Of a stretch of 64,000 nucleotides of DNA, positions 36,409 to 46,115 are shown piece after piece. The DNA comes from Gemmatimonadaceae bacterium. Its GTDB lineage: Bacteria > Gemmatimonadota > Gemmatimonadetes > Gemmatimonadales > Gemmatimonadaceae. A model generated the notes under the pieces. The model was not told the DNA's origin. It searched no databases and saw only the letters and a list, made by a program, of their open reading frames with translations. Made by a program: the position numbers and the translations under genes. The stretch's first letter is position 1; the number at the start of each line of letters is the position of its first letter. The stretch lies in the NCBI GenBank assembly GCA_019637355.1, contig JAHBVT010000001.1:1767192-1831191 (forward strand). The letters are read 5' to 3'.

Positions 36409-39177
36409 ATGCCCGAGACGCCCGCCCCCGCGCCTGACTTCCCCACCCACTTCGATTTCGCCGCCGCCGAACCCGCGCTGACCAGCGCCTGGGAAGCGGC
36501 CGGCCTGTTCAAGGCAGACGCCGACCGCACGACGCGCCTCGGCGGCGATCGCGATCCGTTCACCGTCCTCATCCCGCCGCCGAACGTGACGGCGGTGCTG
36601 CACGTCGGCCACGGTCTCAACAACACGGTGCAGGACGTGCTCATCCGCTGGCGCCGGATGGCCGGTGACGAGGCACTCTGGCTCCCCGGCACCGACCACG
36701 CCGGCATCGCCACGCAGAACGTCGTCGAGAAGCTCCTCGCCAAGGAAGGCAAGACGCGCTTCGACCTCGGCCGGGAGGCCTTCGTGAAGCGCACCGAGCA
36801 GTTCGTCGAGGAGACGGGCGGCATCATCCTGCAGCAGCTCAAGGCCATCGGCGCGTCGGCGGACTTCTCGCGCACGGCCTACACGCTCTCGCCGGGACTC
36901 TCGCACGCCGTGCGCGAGACCTTCGTCCGACTGTACGAAAAGGGTTTGGTCTACCGCGGTCACCGCGTCATCCACTGGTGCCCGCGTTGCCTCACCTCGC
37001 TCTCGGACGAAGAAGCCGAGTTCCACGACAGCGAAGGCGCGCTGCACCACATCCGCTACGCGCTGGCGGACAACGCCGCGCAGGGCATCACCATCGCGAC
37101 GACGCGGCCCGAGACCATCCTCGCCGACGTCGCCATCGCCGTGCATCCCGACGACGAGCGCTACGCGGCGCTGGTGGGCAAGGAAGCGTGCATCCCGCTC
37201 ACGGGCATCCGCATCCCCGTCATCGCCGACAGCTACGTGGAGAAGGACTTCGGCACCGGCGCGCTCAAAATCACGCCGGCGCACGACGCCAATGACTTCG
37301 AGGTCGGCAAGCGCCACGGGCTCGCGATGCCGGTGGTCATCACGCCCACCGGGAAGATCGGCGCGCTGAACTCGGACGATGCGCACCGCATCCCGTCGTC
37401 GCTGGACGGGCTCGACCGCTTCGAGGCGCGCAAGGCGATCGTGAAGCAGCTCGAGGCCGCTGGCGCGCTCGTCAAGGTGGAGCGGCACGCCAACGCCATC
37501 CGCCGCTGCTACCGCTGCGACACCGTCGTGGAGCCGCGGCTCTCGGACCAGTGGTTCGTGAAGATGGCGCCGCTGGCCGCCCCCGCCCTGCAGGCGGTGA
37601 AGGACGGCACCGTGCGCCTGCTCCCCGAGAAGTGGGAGAAGGTCTACATCAACTGGCTCGAGGGCATCCGCGACTGGAACATCTCGCGGCAGCTCTGGTG
37701 GGGCCATCGCGTCCCCGTGTGGACCTGCGCCAACGGACACAGCCAGGCCTACCGCGAGGACCCGCGCGCCTGCGCCAGTTGCGGCGACACCACGCTCGAG
37801 CAGGACCCCGACGTGCTCGACACCTGGTTCTCGTCCTGGCTCTGGCCGATCAGCACGATGGGCTGGCCGAACGAGAACCCCAAGGACCTGAAGGCCTTCT
37901 TCCCCAGCGACGTGCTCGTCACCGCGCCCGAGATCCTGTTCTTCTGGGTCGCGCGGATGATTATGTCGGGCTACGAGTTCGAGGGGCGCGCGCCCTTCCA
38001 CACGGTGTACCTGCACGGCACGGTGCGCGATATGCAGCACCGCAAGATGTCCAAGTCGCTGGGTAACGGCATCGACCCGCTCGACGTGGTGGAACGCTAC
38101 GGGGCCGACGCGTTGCGCTGGACGCTCATCCAGGGAATGGGCCTCGGCGTGGACGTGATGCTCGACCACACCGACCTCGACAAGTCGTTCGCGCCGGGTC
38201 GCAACTTCGCGACGAAGCTCTGGAACATCGGGCGCTTCCTGCTGCTGCAGGTCGGCGACGAACCCGTGGGCGCGCTTGCCGACGTCGAGGCCGCCGCGCT
38301 GCGACTGGAGGATCGTTGGATTCTCGGGCGGCTCGACGCCGCCATCGCCGAGTGCGATGCGGCGCTGGGCCCCGCGCGCCCCAGCGGTGCGCAGTGGCCG
38401 GAGCAGCAGCGCCAGCAGGGAATGCGCCTCGACGCCTACGCCGAGGCCGCGCGCCGCTTCGTGTGGAACGAGCTCGCGGACTGGTATGTGGAGGCCGTAA
38501 AGCCGCGACTCGCCCAGCCGGGCGCGGACCGCGAGGTCGCGCGCCGGGTATTGGTGCACGTGTTCGACCACGGCCTGCGCTTGCTGCACCCGATTATGCC
38601 CTTCGTGACGGAGTCGCTGTGGCAGCGGCTGCCGTCCCAGACCCCCGGCGCCTTCCTCGCCGTCGCCGCGTGGCCGCGCGCCCGCGCCGCGGGCGCCGAT
38701 GCGGGCCTCACCTTCGACGCCGTACGCGAAGCCATCGACGCCATCCGCGGCTTGCGCGCCGAGTACGGCGTGCAACCGGGCACGCCGATCGTGGCGCACG
38801 TGGCGCAGGGCAGCGGCGACGCTGCGGCCCTCGACGCGCTGCTGGCCAGCCAGGCGCTGGTCAGCCGACTCGCGCGCTGCGAACTCCAGCGCGACGCCGC
38901 GCCGGCCGCCGCCGCCGCGCACGCCGTGCTCGGCAGCAAGCTCGAGCTCACGTTGCCACTCGCCGGAATGGTGGACCTCGCCAAGGAGCGCGCGCGCCTC
39001 GAAACTGAGCGCGCGGGTCTGGTCAAGCAGCTCGACGCGCTGCGTGGACGGCTCGGCAACGAGAAGTTCACCGCCAAGGCGCCGGCGGCCGTCGTCGAGG
39101 CCGAGCGGGCCAAGGAACGCGAGTGGGCGGCACGCGCCGCACAACTCGACCAGAAGATCGCGGAGCTCGCCAGCTGA
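36409..39177 (+). CDS. valS: Valyl-tRNA synthetase
   Basis: 922 residues. Class I motifs: PPPNVTAVLHVGHGLN (HIGH type, about 59-74), PGTDHAGIATQ, editing region TTRPETILADVA, and KMSKSLGN (KMSKS type). The anticodon-binding domain and the C-terminal coiled coil (about 860-922) are present. It charges tRNA-Val and edits mischarged Thr. The stop overlaps the next gene start by one base (TGATG). No good ribosome site precedes the ATG. Confidence 0.97.
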   Translation: MPETPAPAPDFPTHFDFAAAEPALTSAWEAAGLFKADADRTTRLGGDRDPFTVLIPPPNVTAVLHVGHGLNNTVQDVLIRWRRMAGDEALWLPGTDHAGIATQNVVEKLLAKEGKTRFDLGREAFVKRTEQFVEETGGIILQQLKAIGASADFSRTAYTLSPGLSHAVRETFVRLYEKGLVYRGHRVIHWCPRCLTSLSDEEAEFHDSEGALHHIRYALADNAAQGITIATTRPETILADVAIAVHPDDERYAALVGKEACIPLTGIRIPVIADSYVEKDFGTGALKITPAHDANDFEVGKRHGLAMPVVITPTGKIGALNSDDAHRIPSSLDGLDRFEARKAIVKQLEAAGALVKVERHANAIRRCYRCDTVVEPRLSDQWFVKMAPLAAPALQAVKDGTVRLLPEKWEKVYINWLEGIRDWNISRQLWWGHRVPVWTCANGHSQAYREDPRACASCGDTTLEQDPDVLDTWFSSWLWPISTMGWPNENPKDLKAFFPSDVLVTAPEILFFWVARMIMSGYEFEGRAPFHTVYLHGTVRDMQHRKMSKSLGNGIDPLDVVERYGADALRWTLIQGMGLGVDVMLDHTDLDKSFAPGRNFATKLWNIGRFLLLQVGDEPVGALADVEAAALRLEDRWILGRLDAAIAECDAALGPARPSGAQWPEQQRQQGMRLDAYAEAARRFVWNELADWYVEAVKPRLAQPGADREVARRVLVHVFDHGLRLLHPIMPFVTESLWQRLPSQTPGAFLAVAAWPRARAAGADAGLTFDAVREAIDAIRGLRAEYGVQPGTPIVAHVAQGSGDAAALDALLASQALVSRLARCELQRDAAPAAAAAHAVLGSKLELTLPLAGMVDLAKERARLETERAGLVKQLDALRGRLGNEKFTAKAPAAVVEAERAKEREWAARAAQLDQKIAELAS

Positions 39178-40541
39178 TGCAGGCCTCCGTGGCGCGACGC
39201 CTGTTCCTGCCCTGCGCCATTGCGGCGACGGCGGTGGGCATCGCCTGCGCCTCGCCGGGAATGCCGCCCGGCGGCCCGCCCGACACCGAGGTGCCGGAGC
39301 TGGTGCGCATCGTCCCGGACTCGAATGCGGTGAACGTGCGCGCGCCGGCGGTGCTGCTGCAGTTCGACGAAGTCGTCAACGAACGCTCCACGGGCACGGG
39401 GCCGGCCACGCCCGGCAGCACCAACTCGCTCACGACGGTGGTCACGCTCTCGCCGAGCGACGGCCGCGATCAAGTTACCTGGCGCCGCACGGCGCTGGAG
39501 ATCCGCCCGCGCGGCGGCTTCCGCCCCAACACCGCGTACCGTGTCTCGATCCTACCCGGACTCGCCGACATCCGCGGCAACCGCCGCGAGGAGCCGATTG
39601 AGTTCGTCTTCTCCACCGGGCCGACGCTCGCCACGAGCGAGATCCACGGCGTGCTCTGGGATTGGACCACCGGCAAGGCGGCGATCGGCGCGCTGGTCGA
39701 GGCCTCGCGTCCGAGCGACTCGCTGTTCCGCTGGACTGCGCGCACCGATTCGCTGGGCCGGTTCCGCGTGCGCGACCTGACGCCCGGGGAGTATCGGCTG
39801 CGGGCCTGGGTGGACGCCAACAACGACCGGCAAATCTCGTTCCGCGAGATCTCAGACACCGCGCACGTCCAGCTCGCGGAGCGCGCGGAGCTCGATCTCT
39901 ACGCCTTCGTGCGCGACACGCTGCCGCCACGCTTCGAGACCGTCGAGATGGTGGATTCCACGGCCATCCGCGTGCGCTTCGATCGCGGGATCCTGCTCGA
40001 CTGGGACGGGCGCGGCGTCACGCTGCAGCGCGAAGACTCGTCGCACATCGAGGTCACGCAGGCCTTCGTGCCGGCGGCGCGCTTCGACTCGCTGCGCCGC
40101 GAGGCACGGGCCGCGGCCGACTCTGCCGAGCAGGCGGCGGGCGACACGACGGTGCTGGCCGCGGGTGATTCGCAACCCGCAGGGCGTCCCGCCGCGCTGG
40201 CCCCGGCGGCTGCCGCGACCGACACCGCCGCCGCGGACACGACCGCCGCGGACACCGCCGCGACCGATACCGTTCCCCGCCCCGTGTTCGGCCGCAGCGT
40301 GCCCGAGATGAGCTGGGTGCTCCCGCTCGACACGCCGCTCTCGCCGGGCGCGTATCGTCTGCGCGTCACGGGCGCCACGGGCCTCAACGGCCGCAGCGCC
40401 GACACCGACCGCGAGATCCGCGTACGCCCACCGCCGCCCCGTCCCGCCGCCGACAGCACAGCCGCAGACACTTCGGCCGCCCGCCGCGACACCACGCCAC
40501 GCGCACCGGCTGCGGCGCGGCCCGCTCGGCCCACGCCGTGA
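39177..40541 (+). CDS. Ig-like (SbsA/Big_5-type) domain predicted lipoprotein
   Basis: 454 residues. The N-terminal signal ends near GIACASP, a slightly non-standard lipobox. A Big_5/SbsA-like Ig domain (about 40-140) begins with PELVRIVPDSNAVNV and contains PNTAYRVSILPGLADIRGN. A carboxypeptidase-regulatory-like beta domain (about 150-235) follows. An Ala/Asp/Thr-rich low-complexity linker (about 345-365) and a Pro-rich tail come after. It is probably a surface or periplasmic adhesive/structural protein. The start overlaps the valS stop, and its end overlaps the gmhB start (GTGA). Confidence 0.7.
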   Translation: MQASVARRLFLPCAIAATAVGIACASPGMPPGGPPDTEVPELVRIVPDSNAVNVRAPAVLLQFDEVVNERSTGTGPATPGSTNSLTTVVTLSPSDGRDQVTWRRTALEIRPRGGFRPNTAYRVSILPGLADIRGNRREEPIEFVFSTGPTLATSEIHGVLWDWTTGKAAIGALVEASRPSDSLFRWTARTDSLGRFRVRDLTPGEYRLRAWVDANNDRQISFREISDTAHVQLAERAELDLYAFVRDTLPPRFETVEMVDSTAIRVRFDRGILLDWDGRGVTLQREDSSHIEVTQAFVPAARFDSLRREARAAADSAEQAAGDTTVLAAGDSQPAGRPAALAPAAAATDTAAADTTAADTAATDTVPRPVFGRSVPEMSWVLPLDTPLSPGAYRLRVTGATGLNGRSADTDREIRVRPPPPRPAADSTAADTSAARRDTTPRAPAAARPARPTP

Positions 40542-41098
40542 GCGTCGCCACGCGGCCGGTGGCCTTCCTCGACCGCGACGGTACGCTCATCCGCGACGCG
40601 CACTACCTCCGCGACCCTGCGTTGGTGGAGCTGCTCGACGGCGTGCCCGCTGCCCTGCGCGCGCTCGCCGACGCCGGCTACGCCAGCGTTGTCGTTACGA
40701 ACCAATCGGGTATCGCGCGCGGCTTGCTCTCGGAGCAAGACTACGTCACCGTCCGCGACCGGCTCGACGCACTGCTCGCCGGCGAGGGCGTGAGGCTCAC
40801 GGCCAGCTATCACTGCCCGCACCACCCGGAACTCAGCGGCTCCTGTGACTGCCGGAAGCCGGGCACGCGCCTGCATCGCCTCGCGGCGGCGGAACACGGG
40901 CTCGACCTCGCCCGCGCCATCTACATCGGTGACCGCTGGCGCGATATCGCCCCCGCGCGCGAACTCGGCGGCGTCGGCATCTTGGTGCCGAGCCCGGACA
41001 CGCCGCCGGACGAAATCGAGCGTGCGCGCACCGAGGCGCAGGTGGCGCCCTCGCTTCGCGACGCCGTCGCGCTCGTTCTCCCCCCCGCGGCGCGGTAA
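40538..41098 (+). CDS. gmhB: D-glycero-beta-D-manno-heptose 1,7-bisphosphate 7-phosphatase (HAD family)
   Basis: 186 residues. HAD motif I is FLDRDGTL (10-17). The zinc loop has CPHHPELSGSCDCRKPG, and the later GDRWRDIAPA holds motif IV. This set is typical of GmhB, which removes the 7-phosphate in ADP-heptose synthesis for LPS inner core; related histidinol-phosphate phosphatases share it. The GTG start overlaps the stop of the Ig-like gene. Confidence 0.85.
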   Translation: MSVATRPVAFLDRDGTLIRDAHYLRDPALVELLDGVPAALRALADAGYASVVVTNQSGIARGLLSEQDYVTVRDRLDALLAGEGVRLTASYHCPHHPELSGSCDCRKPGTRLHRLAAAEHGLDLARAIYIGDRWRDIAPARELGGVGILVPSPDTPPDEIERARTEAQVAPSLRDAVALVLPPAAR

Positions 41099-41107
41099 GT
41101 TCTCCCC

Positions 41108-41791
41108 GTGACGACGCCCCGTGCCCGACTCGCCGTACTCGCCTCCGGCAGCGGCAGCAACCTCCAGGCGATCCGCGACGATCTCGTCGCCCGTGGAGAC
41201 GCCGCGCGCGTGGAGCTGGCGCTGGTGGTCTCGGACCGACGCGCTGCCGGTGCGCTCGACCGGGCCCGAGGCTGGAACGTCCCAGCGTTGCATCTGCCCC
41301 GCGAGCAGGACGCAACGCTTGACGGGCGGCTCGCCGAGCACGGCATCACGCTGGTCGCGTTAGCTGGATACCTGCGCCTCGTGCCCGCTGGCGTAGTGCA
41401 GCGCTTCCACGGCCGGATGCTGAACGTGCATCCCGCCCTGCTGCCGGCCTTCGGTGGACCGGGGATGTACGGCCGCCACGTGCACGAGGCGGTGATCGCG
41501 GCGGGCGCCCGCATCTCTGGCCCGACCGTGCACTTCGTGAGCGCCCAGTACGACGAGGGCGCAATCATCGCGCAGTGGCCGGTGCCGGTGCAGCCGGACG
41601 ACAGCGCCGATACGCTCGCCGCGCGCGTGCTCGCCGCCGAGCATCGGCTCTACCCCTGGTGCGTCCACGCGGTCGCCGCGGGCGAGATCTCGCTCGGCGC
41701 CGATGGCCGCGTGCACGGCAGCATCCCATTCGACTTCGCACGCTTCGCCGCCGTCCCGGGCGAGCGTCACCCGTTCAACACCACCGCCTGA
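41108..41791 (+). CDS. purN: Phosphoribosylglycinamide formyltransferase
   Basis: 227 residues. PurN motifs: VLASGSGSNLQAI at the start, VVSDRRAAGALDRA, LVALAGYLRLVP, the catalytic LNVHPALLPAF (Asn and His), and SGPTVHFVSAQYDEGAIIAQ. It adds the first formyl group in purine synthesis, using 10-formyl-tetrahydrofolate. The start is GTG, 9 bases after gmhB. purH follows 16 bases downstream. Confidence 0.94.
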   Translation: MTTPRARLAVLASGSGSNLQAIRDDLVARGDAARVELALVVSDRRAAGALDRARGWNVPALHLPREQDATLDGRLAEHGITLVALAGYLRLVPAGVVQRFHGRMLNVHPALLPAFGGPGMYGRHVHEAVIAAGARISGPTVHFVSAQYDEGAIIAQWPVPVQPDDSADTLAARVLAAEHRLYPWCVHAVAAGEISLGADGRVHGSIPFDFARFAAVPGERHPFNTTA

Positions 41792-41807
41792 TTTCCCGGA
41801 CGTCTCG

Positions 41808-43340
41808 ATGCCCGCTGCCCTGCTTTCCGTTTCCGACAAGACTGGCCTGGTGGAATTCGCCAGCGGCCTCCAGGCCCTCGGCTTCACGCTGCTCTCCACC
41901 GGTGGCACCGCAAAGGCGCTGCGCAGCGTCGGCCTCGCCGTCACCGACGTCAGCGACGTGACACAGTTCCCCGAGATGCTCGATGGACGCGTGAAGACGC
42001 TGCATCCGGCCGTGCACGGCGGTCTGCTCGCGCGCCGCGACCTTCCGGCGCATATGGCCGCCATCGCCGAGCACGGCATCGCGCCGATTGACCTCGTCTG
42101 CGTGAACCTCTACCCGTTCCGCGAGACGGCGGCGAAGAAGGGCCTCGCGCCCGAAGACGTAATCGAGCAGATCGACATCGGCGGTCCATCGATGCTGCGC
42201 TCGGCGGCCAAGAACTTCGCCGCCGTGACGGTGGTGGTGGACCCCGCCGACTACACCCGGGTGCTCGAGGCACTGACCAACGGCGGCGACGCGCTGGCGA
42301 TGCGCCGCGAGCTGGCTGAGAAGGTGTATGCCCACACCGCGACCTACGATGCGGCGATTGCGTCGTGGTTCGCGGCGCAGCGGGGCGAGCGCTTCCCCGA
42401 ACGGCTGGCAATGGGCTTCGAGCGCGCGCAGACGCTGCGCTATGGCGAGAATCCCGGGCAGGCGGCCGCCTTCTACGTGACGCAGCGCGACGAAGGCCTG
42501 GGCGCGCTGCGCCAGCACGGCGGCAAGGAGCTGAGCTTCAACAACCTGCTGGACCTCGAGGGGGCGATGCTCGCCATCGATCCCTTCGGCGGCGAGACCG
42601 CCTGCGCCATCATCAAGCACACAACGCCCTGCGGGCTCGCGACCGGTACCACGGCGCTCGAGGCCTACCAGAAGGCCTTGGCTTGCGACCCCGTCTCGGC
42701 GTTCGGCAGCGTCATCGCCTTCAGTGTGCCGGTGGACGAAGCGGCGGCACAGGCGGTGGCGTCGTTGTTCGTGGAGTGCCTGATCGCGCCGGCGTTCACA
42801 CCCGAGGCGCTGACCATCCTCGGCGCCAAGAAGAACCTCCGCGTGCTCGAGGGCAGCGCCAAGATGAGCGCCAGCTCCCTCGACGTGAAGGGCGTGCGCG
42901 GCGGCGTGCTGGTGCAGGAGCGGATGACCGGCGCGCTCGACGACCGGGGCTGGCGCGTGATGACCAAGCGGCAGCCCAGCAGCGACGAGATGCGCGACCT
43001 GCTCTTCGCCTGGCGGGCCGTGGCCAGCGTGAAGTCCAACGCCATCGTGCTGGCCCGCGACGGCGCGACGATCGGCATCGGCGCCGGCCAGATGAGCCGC
43101 GTGGACGCCGCCTTCCTCGCGGTGCACAAGGCGCGCGCCGCCCAGCACGACCCCAAGGGCGCGGCCCTGGGCAGCGACGCCTTCTTCCCCTTCCGCGACG
43201 GCGTGGACCAAGCGGCCGCGGCCGGGGTACGCGCCATCGTCCAACCGGGCGGCTCGGTGCGCGACGACGAGGTCGTGGCCGCCGCCGACGAGCACGGCAT
43301 CGCGATGGTGTTTACGGGGCAAAGGACGTTTAGGCACTAG
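41808..43340 (+). CDS. purH: Bifunctional AICAR transformylase / IMP cyclohydrolase
   Basis: 510 residues, normal for PurH. The N-terminal MGS-like cyclohydrolase domain (about 1-195) has LLSTGGTAKAL, LDGRVKTLHPAVHGG and IDIGGPSMLRSAAKN. The C-terminal transformylase has LRYGENPGQAAAFY, CAIIKHTTPCG and FPFRDGVDQAAAAGV. It carries out the last two steps to IMP. The ATG at 41808 fits the family N-terminus; the frame extends upstream only as a shadow of purN. An inverted repeat follows. Confidence 0.96.
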   Translation: MPAALLSVSDKTGLVEFASGLQALGFTLLSTGGTAKALRSVGLAVTDVSDVTQFPEMLDGRVKTLHPAVHGGLLARRDLPAHMAAIAEHGIAPIDLVCVNLYPFRETAAKKGLAPEDVIEQIDIGGPSMLRSAAKNFAAVTVVVDPADYTRVLEALTNGGDALAMRRELAEKVYAHTATYDAAIASWFAAQRGERFPERLAMGFERAQTLRYGENPGQAAAFYVTQRDEGLGALRQHGGKELSFNNLLDLEGAMLAIDPFGGETACAIIKHTTPCGLATGTTALEAYQKALACDPVSAFGSVIAFSVPVDEAAAQAVASLFVECLIAPAFTPEALTILGAKKNLRVLEGSAKMSASSLDVKGVRGGVLVQERMTGALDDRGWRVMTKRQPSSDEMRDLLFAWRAVASVKSNAIVLARDGATIGIGAGQMSRVDAAFLAVHKARAAQHDPKGAALGSDAFFPFRDGVDQAAAAGVRAIVQPGGSVRDDEVVAAADEHGIAMVFTGQRTFRH

Positions 43341-43346
43341 CAGGAC

Positions 43347-43421
43347 TGGAGACGGGGGACTTGAGACGTGAGACCGCATCTCAATTCTCAAGTCTCACGT
43401 CTCAAGTCTCCCGTCTCCAGC
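43347..43421. repeat. Long imperfect inverted repeat made of GAGACG-like units
   Basis: The arms 43347-43375 and 43393-43421 are 29 bases each, complementary except for one position, with a 17-base loop. The arm is itself internally repetitive (ggAGACGgg, tGAGACGtGAGAC). It lies between purH and the DUF2723 gene and has no T tract. It resembles the heptamer inverted repeats in design but uses a different unit. It could end purH transcription. Confidence 0.85.
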
Positions 43422-43461
43422 CTCCGCACCCTACCTTTGAAGATTCCCCAAAGCCCGACCA

Positions 43462-45744
43462 ATGAGCGAGACCCTCGACTACCGCCCGTCCTACTTCGCC
43501 GCAGCCGTCGCGGCCGTGCTGACCTTCCTCCTGTACCTCATCACGCTCTCGCCCGAGACGGCGATGTGGGACACGAGCGAATACATCGCGGCGGCGTATA
43601 CGCTGGGCCTGCCGCACCCGCCGGGGAACCCGTTCTTCGTGCTGGTCGGGCGCGTCTTCACCATCCTGCCGATCGCGCCCAACGTCGCGATGCGCGTGAA
43701 CCTGCTGGCGGCGCTGTCCTCGGCGGTCTCGGCCGGGATGTGGTTCCTCATCACCGAGCGTGTGCTCGTGGGTTGGTTCGAGAAGCGCTGGCAGCGCGTG
43801 ATGGGCGGTGCGCTGGCGGTGCTGATCGGCGCGACGGCGTTCACGGTGTGGAGCAACTCGGTGGTCAACGAGAAGGTCTACACCTTCTCGCTGGTGGGCC
43901 TGGCCGTCTGCGCGTGGCTGATCGTGCGCTGGTGCGACGAACCCGACGCCCCGGGCGCCAACAAGTTGCTGATCCTCGTGGCCTACCTCTGCGGCCTGGG
44001 CTATGCCAACCATATGGCCGGGATGCTCGTGGCCCCGGCGGCGCTGATCGCCGTGCTGTACCGCAAGCCGGCGGTGCTGATGCAATGGCGGCTGATCGCG
44101 GCCTGCGTCGGCGCGCTGATCCTCGGCGCGACGCCGTTCGCGACGCAGCCAATTCGTGCGGCACACAACCCGCCGATCAACGAAGGCGAGCCCACGGCCT
44201 GCCGTGAGGGCCTGAAGCTCTCGTGCACGCTCTCGAAGGGCACGTACACCGCCTTTATGTACAACTTCAACCGCGGGCAGTACGGCAAGCCCTCGGTGAC
44301 GGAGCGGATGGCGCCGTTCACGGCGCAGGTCGGAATGTGGTGGCTGTACTTCAAGTGGCAGTGGGTGCGCGACGCCGCTGGCGAGCGTCCGGGCCTGCAG
44401 GGCGGATTGGCGGCCATTTTCCTCCTGCTCGGCATCATCGGCGGCTGGGTGCACTACCGACGCGACCCCCGAAGTTTCGCGTTCTTCGGGCCGCTGATGC
44501 TCACGCTCACGCTCGGACTCATCTACTACCTGAACTTCCGGTACGGTGCCTCCCAGTCGCCGGAACTCGGGATGAACGTGGACCGCGAGGTCCGCGACCG
44601 TGACTACTTCTATCTCTGGTCCTTCTCGGCCTGGTCCGTATGGGCCGCGCTGGGGCTGGTGTACGTGTGGGAGTCGATCGCGGTGGTCATCGGCCGCGAG
44701 CGCGTGACCGTCGGCAAGGAGAGCTACGACCTGCCGACCAACAGGGGCTGGGCGCTGGGCGCTCCGATCCTGCTCATCGCGTTCATCCCGCTGGTCGCCA
44801 ACTGGACGGCCGCCTCGCGTGCCGGCCAGACCGACACCGCCGACGTCGCCATCGATATGCTCAACTCGGTGGAGCCCTACGGCATCCTCGTGACCGTCGG
44901 CGACAACGACACCTTCCCGCTCTGGTACGCGCAGGAAGTGCTCGGCATCCGCAAGGATGTCACCGTCGCCAACACCTCGCTGCTGAACACCGACTGGTAC
45001 ACGCGCCAACTCATCCGTCGCGAGGTCTTCGAGTATGACCAGGCCAACGGCCCGGCCGCGTTCCGCGACGGAGAGTGGACCAAGCCCGCAGGCCCGATCC
45101 TCAAGATGACGCTGGAGGACGCCGACCTCGTCCCGGTGTACCAGGAGCTGCGCACGCCGCAGCGCTTCACCAAGGGCGAGCTCGTCGCCACGCTGGAGCC
45201 GCAGGTGCTGTCGCGCGCCGACATCCTCGTGCTGCGGATGATTCTCGACAACGACCACCGGGCGGTGCACTTCAGCCGCACCTCCGGCGGGCTGGCCGAA
45301 CAGCTCGGCCTTCGCGAGTACGTCGTGATTCAGGGGCACACGCGGAAGCTGTTGCCGCGGCGCGCGACCGAAACCGAGAGCATCGTCCGCGTGCCGGGAA
45401 CCGGCTTGGTGGACGTCACGCGTTCCGCCGCGCTGTGGAACGAGTTCCGCGCGCCGGCCTCGCTGGCCAACCGCAGTATGTGGGTCGACCAGCCCAGCAT
45501 CGGCCTGCCGGGCCTGGTCGTGAACACCGGCATCATCACGGCCGCGGCGATGGAGCGCGCCGGTCACGAGGCGGCGGCAGACTCGGTGAACGACCAAGTG
45601 CGTGCGATCGCGACGGCGATGGGCTTCGCGGACCTGGTGGCGCAGATGCAGGCGACGCGGCAGCCGCGCATCGCGCCGGGCTCGGATATGCTCCAGTCGT
45701 TCCCTGTGCCGGGGGCGGACAGCCCGGCCGGGCGGCGCCCCTAA
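43462..45744 (+). CDS. DUF2723 multi-pass membrane protein (O-mannosyltransferase-like)
   Basis: 760 residues. An early WDTSEYIAAAYTLGLPHPPGNPFF segment (about residues 36-60) is the signature of DUF2723 and includes the Asp/Glu pair and HPPG. About ten transmembrane helices follow to residue 480, then a large periplasmic part (about 480-740) with GDNDTFPLWYAQEVLGIRKDV. The family belongs to the GT-C/PMT-like superfamily and is thought to transfer sugars from lipid carriers to proteins or glycans. Its end overlaps the convergent hypothetical gene by 4 bases. Confidence 0.82.
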   Translation: MSETLDYRPSYFAAAVAAVLTFLLYLITLSPETAMWDTSEYIAAAYTLGLPHPPGNPFFVLVGRVFTILPIAPNVAMRVNLLAALSSAVSAGMWFLITERVLVGWFEKRWQRVMGGALAVLIGATAFTVWSNSVVNEKVYTFSLVGLAVCAWLIVRWCDEPDAPGANKLLILVAYLCGLGYANHMAGMLVAPAALIAVLYRKPAVLMQWRLIAACVGALILGATPFATQPIRAAHNPPINEGEPTACREGLKLSCTLSKGTYTAFMYNFNRGQYGKPSVTERMAPFTAQVGMWWLYFKWQWVRDAAGERPGLQGGLAAIFLLLGIIGGWVHYRRDPRSFAFFGPLMLTLTLGLIYYLNFRYGASQSPELGMNVDREVRDRDYFYLWSFSAWSVWAALGLVYVWESIAVVIGRERVTVGKESYDLPTNRGWALGAPILLIAFIPLVANWTAASRAGQTDTADVAIDMLNSVEPYGILVTVGDNDTFPLWYAQEVLGIRKDVTVANTSLLNTDWYTRQLIRREVFEYDQANGPAAFRDGEWTKPAGPILKMTLEDADLVPVYQELRTPQRFTKGELVATLEPQVLSRADILVLRMILDNDHRAVHFSRTSGGLAEQLGLREYVVIQGHTRKLLPRRATETESIVRVPGTGLVDVTRSAALWNEFRAPASLANRSMWVDQPSIGLPGLVVNTGIITAAAMERAGHEAAADSVNDQVRAIATAMGFADLVAQMQATRQPRIAPGSDMLQSFPVPGADSPAGRRP

Positions 45745-46115
45745 GTTGGCTCGCTGACGCCCGCGGCGAGCGCGTCCACCCACGGACGCGCCGTCGCGAG
45801 CGTCTCGTGCACTTCCTCGAGGGCGATGCGCACGGCGGCGGCATCCTGCGCCGCCGCCGCGGCCTCCGCGTGCTCGCAGGCGGCGACCACATCCAGCACC
45901 CCCACCTGCTCCGCGCTGATGCGCAGCACGCGCGCGCCTTCGACGACGCTGTCGTACGCCCGCGAATCGGCAAGGCGGTCCAGCCAGGCCGCCTGCGCGG
46001 CAGCGAAGTCGCTGAAGGCGCCCATCATCCCGCGTAGCAGTTCGTCGCCACCCGCGGAACGGATGGCGCCGAGGGCGGGTTGGGAGTTGCGCGGGGGCTG
46101 GGGAAGGTCGGACAC
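45741..46115 (-). CDS. Small helical protein, possibly a degenerate Hpt domain
   Basis: 124 residues, all helical by pattern. The stretch AxxLRISAEQVG (about 61-72), then LDVVAACEHAEAA, lines up with the Hpt core in which AHxLKGSAxxxG carries the phosphorylated His. Here the His position is Arg62. If the fold is right it cannot take a phosphate at that site. The similarity is weak, and it may simply be an unrelated four-helix protein. The start is GTG, with no convincing ribosome site. Confidence 0.45.
   Translation of the reverse strand: MSDLPQPPRNSQPALGAIRSAGGDELLRGMMGAFSDFAAAQAAWLDRLADSRAYDSVVEGARVLRISAEQVGVLDVVAACEHAEAAAAAQDAAAVRIALEEVHETLATARPWVDALAAGVSEPT

Noticed and set aside
36403-39144. 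913-codon open frame on the - strand opposite valS
   Set aside because: It is a shadow of valS, which has HIGH, KMSKS and editing motifs. The antisense translation has no family features.
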